Numbered from the stretch's first letter, positions 29,166-38,465 are shown. The stretch is 64,000 nucleotides of DNA from Methylobacterium sp. J-077 (GCF_022829365.1 NZ_JAKSYJ010000102.1:1-64000), one strand, 5' to 3'. The notes: generated by a model not told the origin, from the letters alone. Numbers and translations: made by a program.

Positions 29166-30203
29166 CTATGCCATTCCCGCCTGCGCCGCCCGATACTCCC
29201 GTCCGTGCTGGCAATAGCCCTCGACGATGCGGATCATCATCGCGCGCTTCTCAGCGTCCAGCGGCGACAGGATCCGGGCCGGGCGGCCGCCCCAGAGATA
29301 GCCGGCTTCCAGGATCTGTCCCGGATCCGTGGTGGCGCCGGCCGCCAGCATGACGTCGTCGGCGATCAGCGTGCCGGGGGCGATGCTGGCGCCGATGCCG
29401 ATCAGCGCCCGCGCGCCGATCCGGCAATCGGCGATCCGGACGTTGTGGGCGATGGTGGTGTCGCGCCCGATCACCACGCCCTCCCCCCGGGTGCGGATCG
29501 TGGTGTTGTCCTGGATGTTGGTGTCGGCGCCGACCACGATCGGCCCGACCTCGGCGTTGAGATCGCAGGAGAACAGCACGCTGGCGCCGGCCCCCAGGCT
29601 GACCCGGCCGCGCAGGCGGGCGGTCCGCGCGACGAACACGCTGTCCTCGACCTCGGGGGGAAGCCCCGGATCGGCGCCCGATCCGTCGCCCATCCGCTCG
29701 CGCAGGCGCTCGGCCCGCTCGGCGACCTCGTCCGGGCCGATCGCCCGGCTCGGCCGCGCCGGGCTGCCGGCATAGGCGTGGCCGCCTTCGAGCCTCATGC
29801 GCGGGAACACGGTCGTGCCGGCCTCGATCACCGCGTTGTCGCCGATCTCGGCCCCATCGAGGATCACGACATCGTCCTCGATCACGACATCGGAGCCGAC
29901 CGTGCAGGCATGCACGACGCTGTTGCGCCCGACCGTGACCCGGTCGCCGACCTGCGTCCCGTGCGTGCGCGTCGCGATGTGCACCGTCGAGCGGTGGCCG
30001 AGCCAGAACCGCGCCCCGAGGATGATGGCCTGCCCGTCGGCGCGGATCACCGCCTCATCGCCGATCCAGGCCTGCGCGCCGATCCGGGCCGCGCCGATCA
30101 CCGTGCTGCCGCGCCCGCACCAGACCGGGCGGCTCGCGAAATCCGGCAGGGCGCCCGCGTAGGGCAGGATCAGGTCGGGGGTCACACGGGCATCCTTCTC
30201 CAC
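29166..30203 (-). CDS. Tandem gamma-carbonic-anhydrase-like left-handed beta-helix protein
   Basis: 345 residues made of two consecutive gamma-CA/YrdA-like halves (about 20-170 and 185-340), each with hexapeptide repeats and a C-terminal helix region. Compared with the three zinc histidines of gamma carbonic anhydrases, the first half keeps two (His75, His98) and has Arg93 at the third; the second half keeps only that third one (His253) and has Arg237 and Ala258 at the others. In Methanosarcina Cam the site is shared between neighbouring subunits, so the halves could rebuild sites at their interface. Activity and substrate are unknown. It is divergent from moaE. Confidence 0.8.
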   Translation of the reverse strand: MEKDARVTPDLILPYAGALPDFASRPVWCGRGSTVIGAARIGAQAWIGDEAVIRADGQAIILGARFWLGHRSTVHIATRTHGTQVGDRVTVGRNSVVHACTVGSDVVIEDDVVILDGAEIGDNAVIEAGTTVFPRMRLEGGHAYAGSPARPSRAIGPDEVAERAERLRERMGDGSGADPGLPPEVEDSVFVARTARLRGRVSLGAGASVLFSCDLNAEVGPIVVGADTNIQDNTTIRTRGEGVVIGRDTTIAHNVRIADCRIGARALIGIGASIAPGTLIADDVMLAAGATTDPGQILEAGYLWGGRPARILSPLDAEKRAMMIRIVEGYCQHGREYRAAQAGMA

Positions 30204-30330
30204 CGATCACGCCGCCGCGCCCGCGGCGAAGACGGCTCGATGTGCCATATAGAGGCGCGGCCGGGTGTGACAGGCGTGGGACGGTCCCGCGCCGCCCGAG
30301 GACCGTCAGACGAGGATGTTGGACCGGAGC

Positions 30331-30798
30331 ATGAACGCCCCCGCCCCGAGCGTCGCCATCCAGGCCGAGCCCTTCGATACCGCCGCCGAGATCGCCCGGA
30401 TCGGCGCCGAGCTCGGCGGCCGGGCCGGGGCGGTCGTCACCTTCACCGGCCTGTGCCGGGACGAGGCCGGACGGCTCGCCGCCCTGGAACTCGAACATTA
30501 TCCCGGCATGGCCGAGGCCGAGATCCTGCGGGTCGCCGAGGCGGCCGTCGCCCGCTGGCCGCTCCAGGCGCTGCGGGTGATCCACCGCCACGGCCGCGTC
30601 TCGCCGGGCGACGGCATCGTGCTGGTGGTGACCGCCTCCAGCCACCGGGTCGCCGCCTTCGAGGCGGCGGATTTCCTGATGGATTATCTCAAGACCCGCG
30701 CGCCGTTCTGGAAGCGCGAGCACCTCGCCGACGGTACCACCGGCGGCTGGGTCGAGGCCGCCGCCCATGACGACGCGGCGGCCGAGCGCTGGAGCTGA
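30331..30798 (+). CDS. moaE: Molybdopterin synthase catalytic subunit MoaE
   Basis: 155 residues from the ATG at 30331 with GGACCGGAGC just before it. Conserved segments: V-V-T-F-T-G-L-C-R-D, L-E-L-E-H-Y-P-G-M-A-E, V-I-H-R-H-G-R-V-S-P-G-D and P-F-W-K-R-E, which carries the catalytic lysines. MoaE dimerises and receives sulfur from thiocarboxylated MoaD to make molybdopterin. MoaD is not encoded in this window. Confidence 0.94.
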   Translation: MNAPAPSVAIQAEPFDTAAEIARIGAELGGRAGAVVTFTGLCRDEAGRLAALELEHYPGMAEAEILRVAEAAVARWPLQALRVIHRHGRVSPGDGIVLVVTASSHRVAAFEAADFLMDYLKTRAPFWKREHLADGTTGGWVEAAAHDDAAAERWS

Positions 30799-30804
30799 TG
30801 CGGT

Positions 30805-30945
30805 CTACAGGATCGCGTTGAGCAGCACCGCCGCGACGGCGCCGGCGATCGCGATGCCGAGGATGACCACGCTGCTGAGCTGGTCCCCGGTATCCACGGT
30901 CTGGCCGGGGCCGAGGGAATGGGTGTGGGGCTCGTTGCTGCTCAC
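30805..30945 (-). CDS. Small single-helix membrane protein
   Basis: 46 residues from a GTG at 30945 with GGAGAG 6 bases upstream. A polar N-terminus (S-S-N-E-P-H-T-H-S-L-G) leads into one hydrophobic helix (about residues 24-44) that ends the protein. It is convergent with moaE. No family is recognised; the RBS and a clean helix ending at the stop support it. Confidence 0.5.
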   Translation of the reverse strand: MSSNEPHTHSLGPGQTVDTGDQLSSVVILGIAIAGAVAAVLLNAIL

Positions 30946-31108
30946 GCCGGTCTCTCCTGCATGCGCCCGGCTCCGATCGGAAGCGATTGCGCGGGCGGAC
31001 AACGCGCGAACGGCCATTCGGTCTCGGGGCGCTGCACACAAGCTTGCGGCGGGGTTGCACTTGACCCCGGCCGGCCGGCGGCGTTCGTGAGCCCGCGGTA
31101 CGGGAGCC

Positions 31109-32257
31109 ATGATGACGGACGGTAAGCTTCGGGATTTGGACGGCCCGGTCGGGCCCTGGCGCGGAGCCCTGCCGCTGGCGGCCTCGGGAATCGCCGTCGT
31201 CTGCTTCGTGGCGTTGTTGGCGCTCGCCTGGATGTCGGTGGGCACGCTGCTGCTGATCTTCGCGGGCGTGCTGCTCGGGGTGTTCCTCGACGGCCTGACC
31301 CGGGGGCTCGGCCACGTCCTGCCCCTGCCCCGGGGCCTGCGCCTGACCATCGCAAGCCTGGCGGTCGCCGTCGCGGCGCTCAGCTTCGGGACCTATGGCG
31401 GCGCCACCATCGTGCAGCAGGGGCGCGACCTCGGCACCACGATCAAGGACCAGGCCGGCACGGTCTCGAGCTGGCTGTCCGAGCGCGGCATCGACGTGCC
31501 GAGCCTGGCACCGCAGGGCGGCGGCAAGGACGGCTCGACCGAATCCGGCCAGAAGGAGGGCGGCCTCGGCGGCCTCGCCAACGGCCTGCTCAAGGGCAGC
31601 AGCTCGATCGTCTCCGACGCCGGCAGCGTCCTCGGGCCAGCGGCGGCCGTGATCCTCGGGCTGTTCGACGCGCTCGGCAACCTGCTGGTGATCGCCTTCC
31701 TGGGGCTGGCCTTCGCGGCCGACCCGAAGGCCTACCGGGACGGGGTGCTGCGCTTCGTGCCGCCGCAGAAGCGCCCGCGCGCGGCCAAGGTCCTCGACGG
31801 CGCCGGCGAGACCCTGCGGCACTGGCTGTTCGGCCAGCTGATCATCATGGCGGTGATCTTCCTGTGCACCTGGGCCGGGCTGGCCTTCCTGGGGATCGGC
31901 GGCGCGCTGATCCTCGGCCTTCAGGCGGGCCTCCTGGCCTTCGTGCCCACCGTGGGGCCGCTGGTGGCCGGCATCGTCATCATCCTGGCGGCCCTGGCCT
32001 CGGGTCTCAAGGCGGTGATCGGCGCCGTCGGCGTCTACCTGGCGGTGCAGTGCCTGGAGAGCTACGGCCTGACGCCGTTCATCCAGAAGCGGGCGCTGGA
32101 CATCCCCCCGGCCACGATCTTCGCCGGCCAGCTCATCCTGGGCGTGATCTTCGGGCTCTGGGGCATCGCCCTGGCGCTGCCGCTGATGGCGGTGATCAAG
32201 GTCCTGCTGGAGCAACTCTACGTGGAGGACACGTTGCACGAGCCGGCGAGCAGTTGA
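31109..32257 (+). CDS. AI-2E family transporter (PF01594-type permease)
   Basis: 382 residues with about seven to eight membrane helices: two near the N-terminus, a polar loop around residues 110-165 and five or more in the C-terminal half. Typical motifs are F-V-P-T-V-G-P-L-V-A-G and the C-terminal G-L-W-G-I-A-L-A-L-P-L-M-A-V. Members include TqsA and sodium/proton antiporters; most are of unknown substrate. It appears monocistronic. Confidence 0.87.
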   Translation: MMTDGKLRDLDGPVGPWRGALPLAASGIAVVCFVALLALAWMSVGTLLLIFAGVLLGVFLDGLTRGLGHVLPLPRGLRLTIASLAVAVAALSFGTYGGATIVQQGRDLGTTIKDQAGTVSSWLSERGIDVPSLAPQGGGKDGSTESGQKEGGLGGLANGLLKGSSSIVSDAGSVLGPAAAVILGLFDALGNLLVIAFLGLAFAADPKAYRDGVLRFVPPQKRPRAAKVLDGAGETLRHWLFGQLIIMAVIFLCTWAGLAFLGIGGALILGLQAGLLAFVPTVGPLVAGIVIILAALASGLKAVIGAVGVYLAVQCLESYGLTPFIQKRALDIPPATIFAGQLILGVIFGLWGIALALPLMAVIKVLLEQLYVEDTLHEPASS

Positions 32258-32393
32258 GGCGCGGGACGGAGCCTGGTGCCGCCGCTCAAGGCGGAACGCG
32301 ATCAGCTCGGCGGTGACCAGATCCGAGGCTGTCGGGTTGGCGGCCGCCCGGTTCGGGGCGGACGTTCAGGGAGCCGGCCGTTCAGAATGGGCT

Positions 32394-34565
32394 CTACGGG
32401 TTCTGCGTGTCTCGGTGATCGCTCATCGACGACGGCGCATCGGTGATGTCGTCCATGACGAGCTGGTTCAGGGCACAGATGAACGAAGACAGCCGGTAGC
32501 CGTCGTGGCGCGAGAGGGCGTTGTCGAAAGCCCGGACGTTCCAGAACGGGTCGTTGGGGCGGGTGATCGGCGCGATGCCGGTCAATTGCAGGCCGTGCAG
32601 GAAGCGTGCGGCCGGGCCGTGCTCGCCGGCCCCGCCGGTCGCGAGGTCGGCGCTGTCCCAGAAGCGGCCGCGCCGGTCGGCGCGCGCCGACCGGGCCCGG
32701 GTCAGCCAGTGATCGGAGCGCGGGCAGTCGAGGGCCGCGTCGGCGAGCGTCGCGTAGGGGTGGTGCCGTTCGAGGCCCGGAGCATCGAGCCCGAGCAGCT
32801 CGTGGGTCGTGCCGAAGGGCGCGGCCGAATGCTGGGCATCGGCGAGCACCCCGGCTGCCGGCCGCGGCGGGTCGAGATTGCCGATGGTGTGCGAATCCTC
32901 CCGGGCGGTGTTCTGGAACGGGAAGGTTGCGGCCAGCAGCGACAAGGTGCGCAGCGGCAGCGTCAGCAATCGGGCTCCGAGGTCGACGGGCGGGGGCGGG
33001 CTGCAGCTCTCGCCGCGGGGCTGGCGGCCCTCGAACCGCGCCGACACACGGTCGAGGAAGCCCGCAGCCGGGCGGAAATCGAACTTGAAGGTCGGGAACA
33101 GGTCGTGCGTCGCCCAATCATAGTCGATGCCTGCATCGAACATGCTGTCCGTCGCCGAGAGCCGGCTCCGGATCTTCCGCCGGGCGGCCGCGAAGGCGTC
33201 GTCGACATCGAGACCGATCCAGGCGCAGTCCCCGGGCCGCAGGCCGCCCGCCGGGAAGGCCAGGGCCGCGGTCACCGACATCAGGACCGGCCGCTGGTCG
33301 GCCGGAAAGGAACCGTCGTCGCGCTCGACCTCGGAAGCGGGCGTGTGGGCATCGGCATGGTCGGCCAGCCTCATCCAGACCTCGCGCTGGATCGCGGTCC
33401 ATTTGCTCGCCTCGGAGGCGGGGTTGATCAGGACCACGAGATTGCCGAGGACCGGTGGCAGCGTCTCTCCGAACCGATGGCGACGCACAGCCTTGACCAC
33501 GTCGTCCTTGAGCCCGCTCGCCAGCATGTTGCCGCCGAGGCTGTGCCCGGCGACGATCAGCTTGTTGTGCGTGCCCGGCGCGCTGAGCGTCGTCTCGAGG
33601 GTGCGGAGGGCTGAGATCGCCGCGGGCGCGATGGCTTCGCTCACCGGCTTCCGGTCGAACAGGGTGGCGCCGGCCGACAGGTTGCCGAAGAAGCCGCCGA
33701 TCGCGTCGCCGAACCAGAGCCGCAGGCCGCGCTCGTCGACGCGCGCGCCGCGCCAGCCGACATAGATCGCCGTGACGTCCATGTCGCAGACGCTGGGGTC
33801 GCTCGGGCAGCGCTGCGCGAGGAAACGGGCCGCGTGGGCCGCGTAGAGGCGCAGGTCCGCCACGTTGCCGTCGCCGATCCGCGCGTCGTGCCGCCAGCCG
33901 TGGATGAAGGCGATCACGTAGTGCGACCCGGTCGAAAGATGTTTCTTCAGCGCGTCGAGCTGGGTGATGACCGGCTTGACCATCGTGGCCGGCAGGCCCT
34001 TGGCCCGCATCTCGGTGTCCATGGCGTGGCGCAGCATCGCGCTGTCGATGGCCGCGTCGCTCGCCCCCTCGCGGGAGACCAGCGCGTAGGGTTCGCCGTC
34101 CTCCTGGAACTCGATGAAGCCGAGGTGGTAGGCGAGGTCCCGCCCGCCAGGCTCGCGGGCCGGGACGACGTGACGCTGCAGGGCGCAGCGCAGCCGTGTC
34201 GCCCAACGCGGAGCCTTCGCGATCGCCGCGTCCTCGTCGTTGCTGGCGTCGACCCAGCCGTCACCGTCGGACGGCATCGTCGCCCGCAGGGTCTCGCGGC
34301 CGGTATCGGCCAGGACCGTCCAACCCTTCGCCAGCCCGTCGCGGCATTCGGCGAGGCTCGGGTCGAGGTTGCGATAGGCGTGCGCCTTGTCGGTGGAGAG
34401 CACGACGTAGTTCAGGAACAGGATGGCGAGGGCCCCGAGGGCGAGCGCGCCGGCGATCCGGGCGGTGGTCCGCAACGCGTACAAGACCCCACGAACGACA
34501 CTGAAGGCCGCCCGATATACGGCGCGCCGCTGCTGTCCCTGCGCCGTCACCCGTCCGACGCTCAT
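32394..34565 (-). CDS. Large membrane-anchored alpha/beta-hydrolase (lipase-like)
   Basis: 723 residues. One membrane helix lies near residues 36-56. The central region has an alpha/beta-hydrolase core: H-Y-V-I-A-F-I-H-G-W (oxyanion strand) and the nucleophile elbow V-A-G-H-S-L-G-G-N near residue 340. Long flanking regions, including the last 250 residues, match no family I recognise. The hydrolase part resembles DUF900-type or lipase-class proteins. Topology suggests a periplasmic catalytic domain; the substrate is unknown. It is divergent from a small secreted-protein gene. Confidence 0.72.
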   Translation of the reverse strand: MSVGRVTAQGQQRRAVYRAAFSVVRGVLYALRTTARIAGALALGALAILFLNYVVLSTDKAHAYRNLDPSLAECRDGLAKGWTVLADTGRETLRATMPSDGDGWVDASNDEDAAIAKAPRWATRLRCALQRHVVPAREPGGRDLAYHLGFIEFQEDGEPYALVSREGASDAAIDSAMLRHAMDTEMRAKGLPATMVKPVITQLDALKKHLSTGSHYVIAFIHGWRHDARIGDGNVADLRLYAAHAARFLAQRCPSDPSVCDMDVTAIYVGWRGARVDERGLRLWFGDAIGGFFGNLSAGATLFDRKPVSEAIAPAAISALRTLETTLSAPGTHNKLIVAGHSLGGNMLASGLKDDVVKAVRRHRFGETLPPVLGNLVVLINPASEASKWTAIQREVWMRLADHADAHTPASEVERDDGSFPADQRPVLMSVTAALAFPAGGLRPGDCAWIGLDVDDAFAAARRKIRSRLSATDSMFDAGIDYDWATHDLFPTFKFDFRPAAGFLDRVSARFEGRQPRGESCSPPPPVDLGARLLTLPLRTLSLLAATFPFQNTAREDSHTIGNLDPPRPAAGVLADAQHSAAPFGTTHELLGLDAPGLERHHPYATLADAALDCPRSDHWLTRARSARADRRGRFWDSADLATGGAGEHGPAARFLHGLQLTGIAPITRPNDPFWNVRAFDNALSRHDGYRLSSFICALNQLVMDDITDAPSSMSDHRDTQNP

Positions 34566-34765
34566 CGCGCCCGCATCCTGATCGGGGGCGCCGAAGTGCG
34601 CCGCATCAGTGGGAACGCATAGAGCGTCATCGCGAGTCCTCTCCGCCCTGCCCCGTTCGTTCGCCGGGGGATCTCCGTTACGGGGCGGGCGATGATGATC
34701 CAGTCCCGGTAACGGATTGGCCCAGGCCTGCGAAGTCCCATCGATCGAACCGGAAGGGATCCATC

Positions 34766-35050
34766 ATGATGCGCGCAATTCTGCCGGCTGTCGCTCTCCT
34801 CGCCGGCACGGGCGTGGCCATGGCCTCCTTGTCGGGTCTCGTCGGCGCCTGGGGGCACGATTTCGTCGTCACGCCGTTCGAGCCGATGCAGCTCATGGTC
34901 GCGATGTCGACCGATAAGGTCACCGGCAAGCAGTTCAACGTCGTCAAGATGCCGGACGGTCACGTGATGGCGGTCGTCCCCTTCGACCAGATGGCGAAGA
35001 TGCCGGAGATCGACCGCAAGAGCCTGATGCCGATGAAGGGGGGAGGCTGA
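34766..35050 (+). CDS. Small secreted protein of unknown function
   Basis: 94 residues with a hydrophobic N-terminal signal (residues about 1-22, ending M-A-S-L). The mature part is methionine-rich (M-Q-L-M-V-A-M-S, V-V-K-M-P-D-G-H-V-M and a final S-L-M-P-M-K-G-G-G). Methionine clusters can bind copper(I), but there is no copper gene nearby. No family recognised. A hairpin follows about 70 bp downstream. Confidence 0.6.
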   Translation: MMRAILPAVALLAGTGVAMASLSGLVGAWGHDFVVTPFEPMQLMVAMSTDKVTGKQFNVVKMPDGHVMAVVPFDQMAKMPEIDRKSLMPMKGGG

Positions 35051-35118
35051 GCGATCGGATGCCTGCTCGATGTCCGGTTCGAGGCATCCGGCGCGATAGC
35101 CGGTGCGACTGAATGGGG

Positions 35119-35150
35119 TCGATCGGCCCCCGCGCAGGCGCGCCGATCGA
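35119..35150. terminator. Candidate bidirectional terminator hairpin
   Basis: A perfect 9-bp stem (TCGATCGGC with GCCGATCGA) around a GC-rich loop lies between the secreted-protein gene and the convergent amidase. There is no T-run, so it is a candidate only. Confidence 0.4.
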
Positions 35151-35226
35151 GGGGGGTGAGGGGCCTATCCGGCACGCCGCTCCTTCATACGGTCTCCCGG
35201 GTAGCCATCGGCCGCACGCGAACGCC

Positions 35227-35260
35227 GTCATTCCGGGGCGCTCCCGGCGAGCCCGGACCC
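35227..35260 (+). repeat. Dispersed repeat, family B copy 1
   Basis: The segment GTCATTCCGGGGCGC...CGAGCCCGGACCC closely matches, in inverted orientation, positions 58838-58873 in this window. Both are intergenic. It is probably a short dispersed element of this genome. Confidence 0.55.
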
Positions 35261-35306
35261 GAAAGGGCCGCCGGAGGCGGCGATCGCGGCCGGCGCCGGC
35301 GGCCCG

Positions 35307-36539
35307 TCAGCCGCGCAGCGCGTCCTCGATCATCCGGGCCACCGCCAGCGCCTGACCGTCATCGCCGAAGCGGCCGATCACCTGCACGCCCACCGGCAGG
35401 CGCGCGCCCGGCACCGGCACGTTCACGCAGGGCACGCCCATCAGGGTCCAGAGCTGGTTGAAGCGCGGGTCGCCCGTGGAGGCCAGGGTCGCGGGGGCCG
35501 GGCCGGGCGCCGAGAAGGTCAGGATCGCGTCGTAGTCGGCGAACAGGCCCTTGAGCACCCGGCGGGCCCGGTGCGCGTGGCGGCGGGCGGCGTCGTAATC
35601 CGCTGCGCCGATCGCGGCCCCGGCGTCGAGATGCTCCCGGACCTGCGGCGGCAGCGCGTCGCGATGGCCATCGTACTCCCAGGCGAGCGCCAGCCGGCCC
35701 TCGTAGTTCTGGATGATGCGGTGGCGCTCCCAGGCGAGCGCCAGCTCCGGCGGCAGCGTCAGGTCGGTGACCTGCGCGCCCGCCCGCTCGGCGGCCTGCC
35801 GGGCGCGGCTCAGGGCAGCCTCGGCTTCCGGCTCCGGCGCCTCGGCGAAATCCTGCCGCACGAGACCGATGCGCGGTGCCGAGCCGGCCTCGGCCCGCGC
35901 GATCTCCGGACGGCCGGTGACCAGCGCCAGGGCATGGGCGACATCCGCGACGCCGGCGGCGAACAGCCCGACCGTGTCGAGCGCCCAGGAATAGGTCTTG
36001 ATCCCGACCGTGGGGATCAGCCGGAAGGACGGCTTCACCGCCGCGCAGCCGCAATAGCTCGCCGGCCGGATCACCGAGCCCGCCGTCTGGGTGCCGAGCG
36101 CCAGAGGCAGCATCCCCGCCCCCACCGCGGCGGCCGAGCCCGCCGAGGACCCGCCCGGGGTGTGGCCGGGATCGTGCGGATTGACCGTCCCGGTCGGGTC
36201 GCTGCTGGCGAAGGCCGTGGTGGTGGTCTTGGCCAGAGCCACCGCGCCGAGGTTCTTGAGCCGCGCCACCACGGAGGCATCGCCCCGGGGCCGCCAGCCC
36301 GCGTAGAGCGCGGAGCCCATCTGGGTCGGCAGGCCGGCGCTGTCGATGATGTCCTTCACGCCCACCGCGATCCCGGCGAGCGGGCCGGATTCCGGAATGG
36401 CCGGATTGTCGTCCAGGGTCACCAGCGTGCCCAGCTCCGGCTCCCGCGCGGCGATTGCCGCACGGCACAGATCAATTGCGCCCGAAGGCGTCAGGGTGCC
36501 GGCTTCGATGCGGGCGCGAAGATCGAGGAGTGACAGCAT
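35307..36539 (-). CDS. Amidase signature family enzyme
   Basis: 410 residues. The Ser-cisSer-Lys triad is visible: Lys62 in V-G-V-K-D-I-I, the Gly/Ser-rich loop P-G-G-S-S-A-G-S-A-A-A at 128-138, and the nucleophile Ser155 in G-T-Q-T-A-G-S-V-I-R-P. It hydrolyses a carboxamide of unknown identity; with no gatB or gatC nearby and its short length it is not GatA. A Cys pair (S-Y-C-G-C-A-A-V-K) follows the nucleophile. It is divergent from the extensin-like gene. Confidence 0.9.
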   Translation of the reverse strand: MLSLLDLRARIEAGTLTPSGAIDLCRAAIAAREPELGTLVTLDDNPAIPESGPLAGIAVGVKDIIDSAGLPTQMGSALYAGWRPRGDASVVARLKNLGAVALAKTTTTAFASSDPTGTVNPHDPGHTPGGSSAGSAAAVGAGMLPLALGTQTAGSVIRPASYCGCAAVKPSFRLIPTVGIKTYSWALDTVGLFAAGVADVAHALALVTGRPEIARAEAGSAPRIGLVRQDFAEAPEPEAEAALSRARQAAERAGAQVTDLTLPPELALAWERHRIIQNYEGRLALAWEYDGHRDALPPQVREHLDAGAAIGAADYDAARRHAHRARRVLKGLFADYDAILTFSAPGPAPATLASTGDPRFNQLWTLMGVPCVNVPVPGARLPVGVQVIGRFGDDGQALAVARMIEDALRG

Positions 36540-36632
36540 TCTGTATTCAGTCCCCGGGCCGGGCCGCTGTCAACCGATTGGCCACAGGCCGGGCCATTCC
36601 CGAATCGGCGTTGACGAACGCTTTACGCGGTC

Positions 36633-37640
36633 GTGCGCATCGTCCGGGTCATGTGGCGTGGCGTATCCCTGTTCTCGGCCCTGGCGCTGTTCGGCGCGGG
36701 GCTCACCGCGTGCTCGATCAATCATTTCGAGCGGCGCGACCCGTGGCGCGACCAGGCGGAGCAGGTCTGCCTGGCCAAAAAGCTCGTCCAGCCGAGCGAG
36801 TTCATCACGCCGATCGCGGCGATGGACGGGCCGGGCCCGTGCGGCATGCAGCAGCCCTTCCGGGTGATGCGGCTCGCCGGCGGCACGGTGGTCCTGAAGC
36901 AGCGGATGACGCTGGGCTGCCCGGCGCTCGCCGAGGCCGAGGCCTGGCTCGCCGACACGATCCAGCCCGCCGCGGACCTGTATTTCGGCGTGCCGGTGGC
37001 CGAGATCAACGCCGGCTCCTATTCCTGCCGCGGGCGCAACAACCAGCCCGGCGCCAAGCTCTCCGAGCACGGCTTCGGCAACGCGATCGACGTGATGTCG
37101 ATCAAGCTCGCCGACGGCCACGTCATCACCGTCAAGGGCGGCTGGCGCGGTACCGAGGCCGAGCAGGGCTTCCTGCGCGAGATCTTCCTGGGTGCCTGCC
37201 AGCGCTTCACCACGGTGCTCGCCCCGGGCTCCAACGTGTTCCACTACGACCACATCCACGTCGACCTTGCCCGGCACGATCCGCGCGGCCTGAAGCGGAT
37301 CTGCCAGCCGCTGATCAAGTTCACGCCCCAGCTCGGGACCGGGGTCGAGCGGCCCCTGTCGCGCCCGCTGCCGCCGCCCCGCCAGCCGGCCGCCCCGCAG
37401 GCCCCGGTGGATATCGAGGAGGACGATCCCTACGGCGTCTCGCCGATGTCGAAGGCCGCGAGCCCGACCCAGGTCGCCCGCGCCCCGGCGCGCGTGCCCG
37501 CGGCCTCGGCCTATGCTTCCGCGCCGCCCGTGCGGCCCGCGCCCCGCGTCGCCGCGGCCGCGCCGGAGGAGCCGGCGCAGGAAGACGGCGAGCCGCTGCA
37601 GCTCGGCGCGCCGCCGCCGGACACGGGGCCGATCTACTGA
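36633..37640 (+). CDS. Extensin-like family lipoprotein
   Basis: 335 residues from a GTG; an ATG six codons in is an alternative. A signal peptide ends in a lipobox (G-L-T-A-C-S). The conserved extensin-like C-terminal domain (PF06904 type, about residues 40-225) shows L-G-C-P, S-Y-S-C-R-G-R-N, L-S-E-H-G-F-G-N-A-I-D-V and H-Y-D-H-I-H-V-D, a His/Asp pattern like D-Ala-D-Ala peptidases. A Pro/Ala-rich tail of about 110 residues follows. A role in cell-wall metabolism is likely but unproven. Confidence 0.82.
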   Translation: MRIVRVMWRGVSLFSALALFGAGLTACSINHFERRDPWRDQAEQVCLAKKLVQPSEFITPIAAMDGPGPCGMQQPFRVMRLAGGTVVLKQRMTLGCPALAEAEAWLADTIQPAADLYFGVPVAEINAGSYSCRGRNNQPGAKLSEHGFGNAIDVMSIKLADGHVITVKGGWRGTEAEQGFLREIFLGACQRFTTVLAPGSNVFHYDHIHVDLARHDPRGLKRICQPLIKFTPQLGTGVERPLSRPLPPPRQPAAPQAPVDIEEDDPYGVSPMSKAASPTQVARAPARVPAASAYASAPPVRPAPRVAAAAPEEPAQEDGEPLQLGAPPPDTGPIY

Positions 37641-37704
37641 GCCGCGGCTCCGGATTGCGGGGCGATCGCGAGGTGGTAGTCTGGCGGCTTCCGCGGAGGG
37701 GGCG

Positions 37705-37983
37705 ATGCCGTCAAGCTCTATCCTGGACGAGCAGGACGAGCAGTTCGTGCGCGAGATGGTGGCGACCGGGCGCTACGCTTCGGTGAGCGACGTGATGCGC
37801 GACGGGCTCCGTCTCGTCGAGGCGCGCGAGCGGCGTCGTGCCGCCACGCTGGAGGCGCTCCGTCGGGATATCCGAGAGGGCTTGGACAGCGGTCCCTCCG
37901 CGCCCTTCGATATCGAAGCCATCAAGGCCGAAGGGCGCCGCCGCTTGGCCGCCGTGCAATCCACTTCCGAGCGCAGTGACTAG
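37705..37983 (+). CDS. parD: ParD-family antitoxin (second locus)
   Basis: 92 residues from an ATG with a GGAGGGGG site upstream. Ribbon-helix-helix pattern in the first half (F-V-R-E-M-V-A-T-G-R-Y-A-S-V-S-D-V-M-R-D-G-L-R), charged helical tail in the second (D-I-R-E-G-L-D-S-G, typical of ParD). It looks intact and overlaps the downstream parE remnant by 8 bp. It may still repress its promoter or cross-neutralise other ParE proteins, though its partner is broken. Confidence 0.85.
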   Translation: MPSSSILDEQDEQFVREMVATGRYASVSDVMRDGLRLVEARERRRAATLEALRRDIREGLDSGPSAPFDIEAIKAEGRRRLAAVQSTSERSD

Positions 37984-38261
37984 GATCGTCCGGCGCCCGC
38001 GCGCCGAAAAAGACCTCGTGGAAATCTGGCATTACATCGCGCAGGACGACGTGCGGGCGGCCGACCGGCTGGTCGATCAGATCCAGGCCAAGCTCGTGTT
38101 GATCGCCGATCGGCCGCGCGAGACCGGAATTGGCTGAAGCGCTGCGAAGCATTGCGGTAGGAAACTACGTCTTGTTCTATCAGCCAACGCCCGCCGGCAT
38201 CGACCTCGTCCGGATCCGCAGCCGATATCTGGATCTGGACTCCTCCGACTTCGTACTTTGA
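37976..38261 (+). pseudogene. parE: Frameshifted ParE-family toxin
   Basis: From a GTG at 37976 the frame reads V-T-R-I-V-R-R-P-R-A-E-K-D-L-V-E-I-W-H-Y-I, a normal ParE N-terminus, but stops at 38137 after D-R-P-R-E-T-G-I-G. From 38124 another frame continues the family: P-E-L-A-E-A-L-R-S-I-A-V-G-N-Y-V-L-F-Y-Q-P, then D-L-V-R-I to a stop at 38261. The G-R-x-R-P-E-L link expected between the parts is shortened, consistent with a small deletion at about 38115-38125. The toxin should be inactive unless this is a sequencing error. Confidence 0.78.
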
Positions 38262-38465
38262 CGATCCACGGACGCCTTCCCGGGCTGGCAACCCGCCCTT
38301 GTCCAGGGGGGGCGGGCATGGTCACCGCGCCCTGCCCCGGCACCGTGGCACCTGCGCCGCACCGTCCAGTAAACCACCGGCTCAACGCTAAGCCGACTTG
38401 ACTGGCGCCCCCGCCGAGCCATCGTCTCGCGCATGCAGGACAGCACCCCCGTCGAGGCACGCGCC

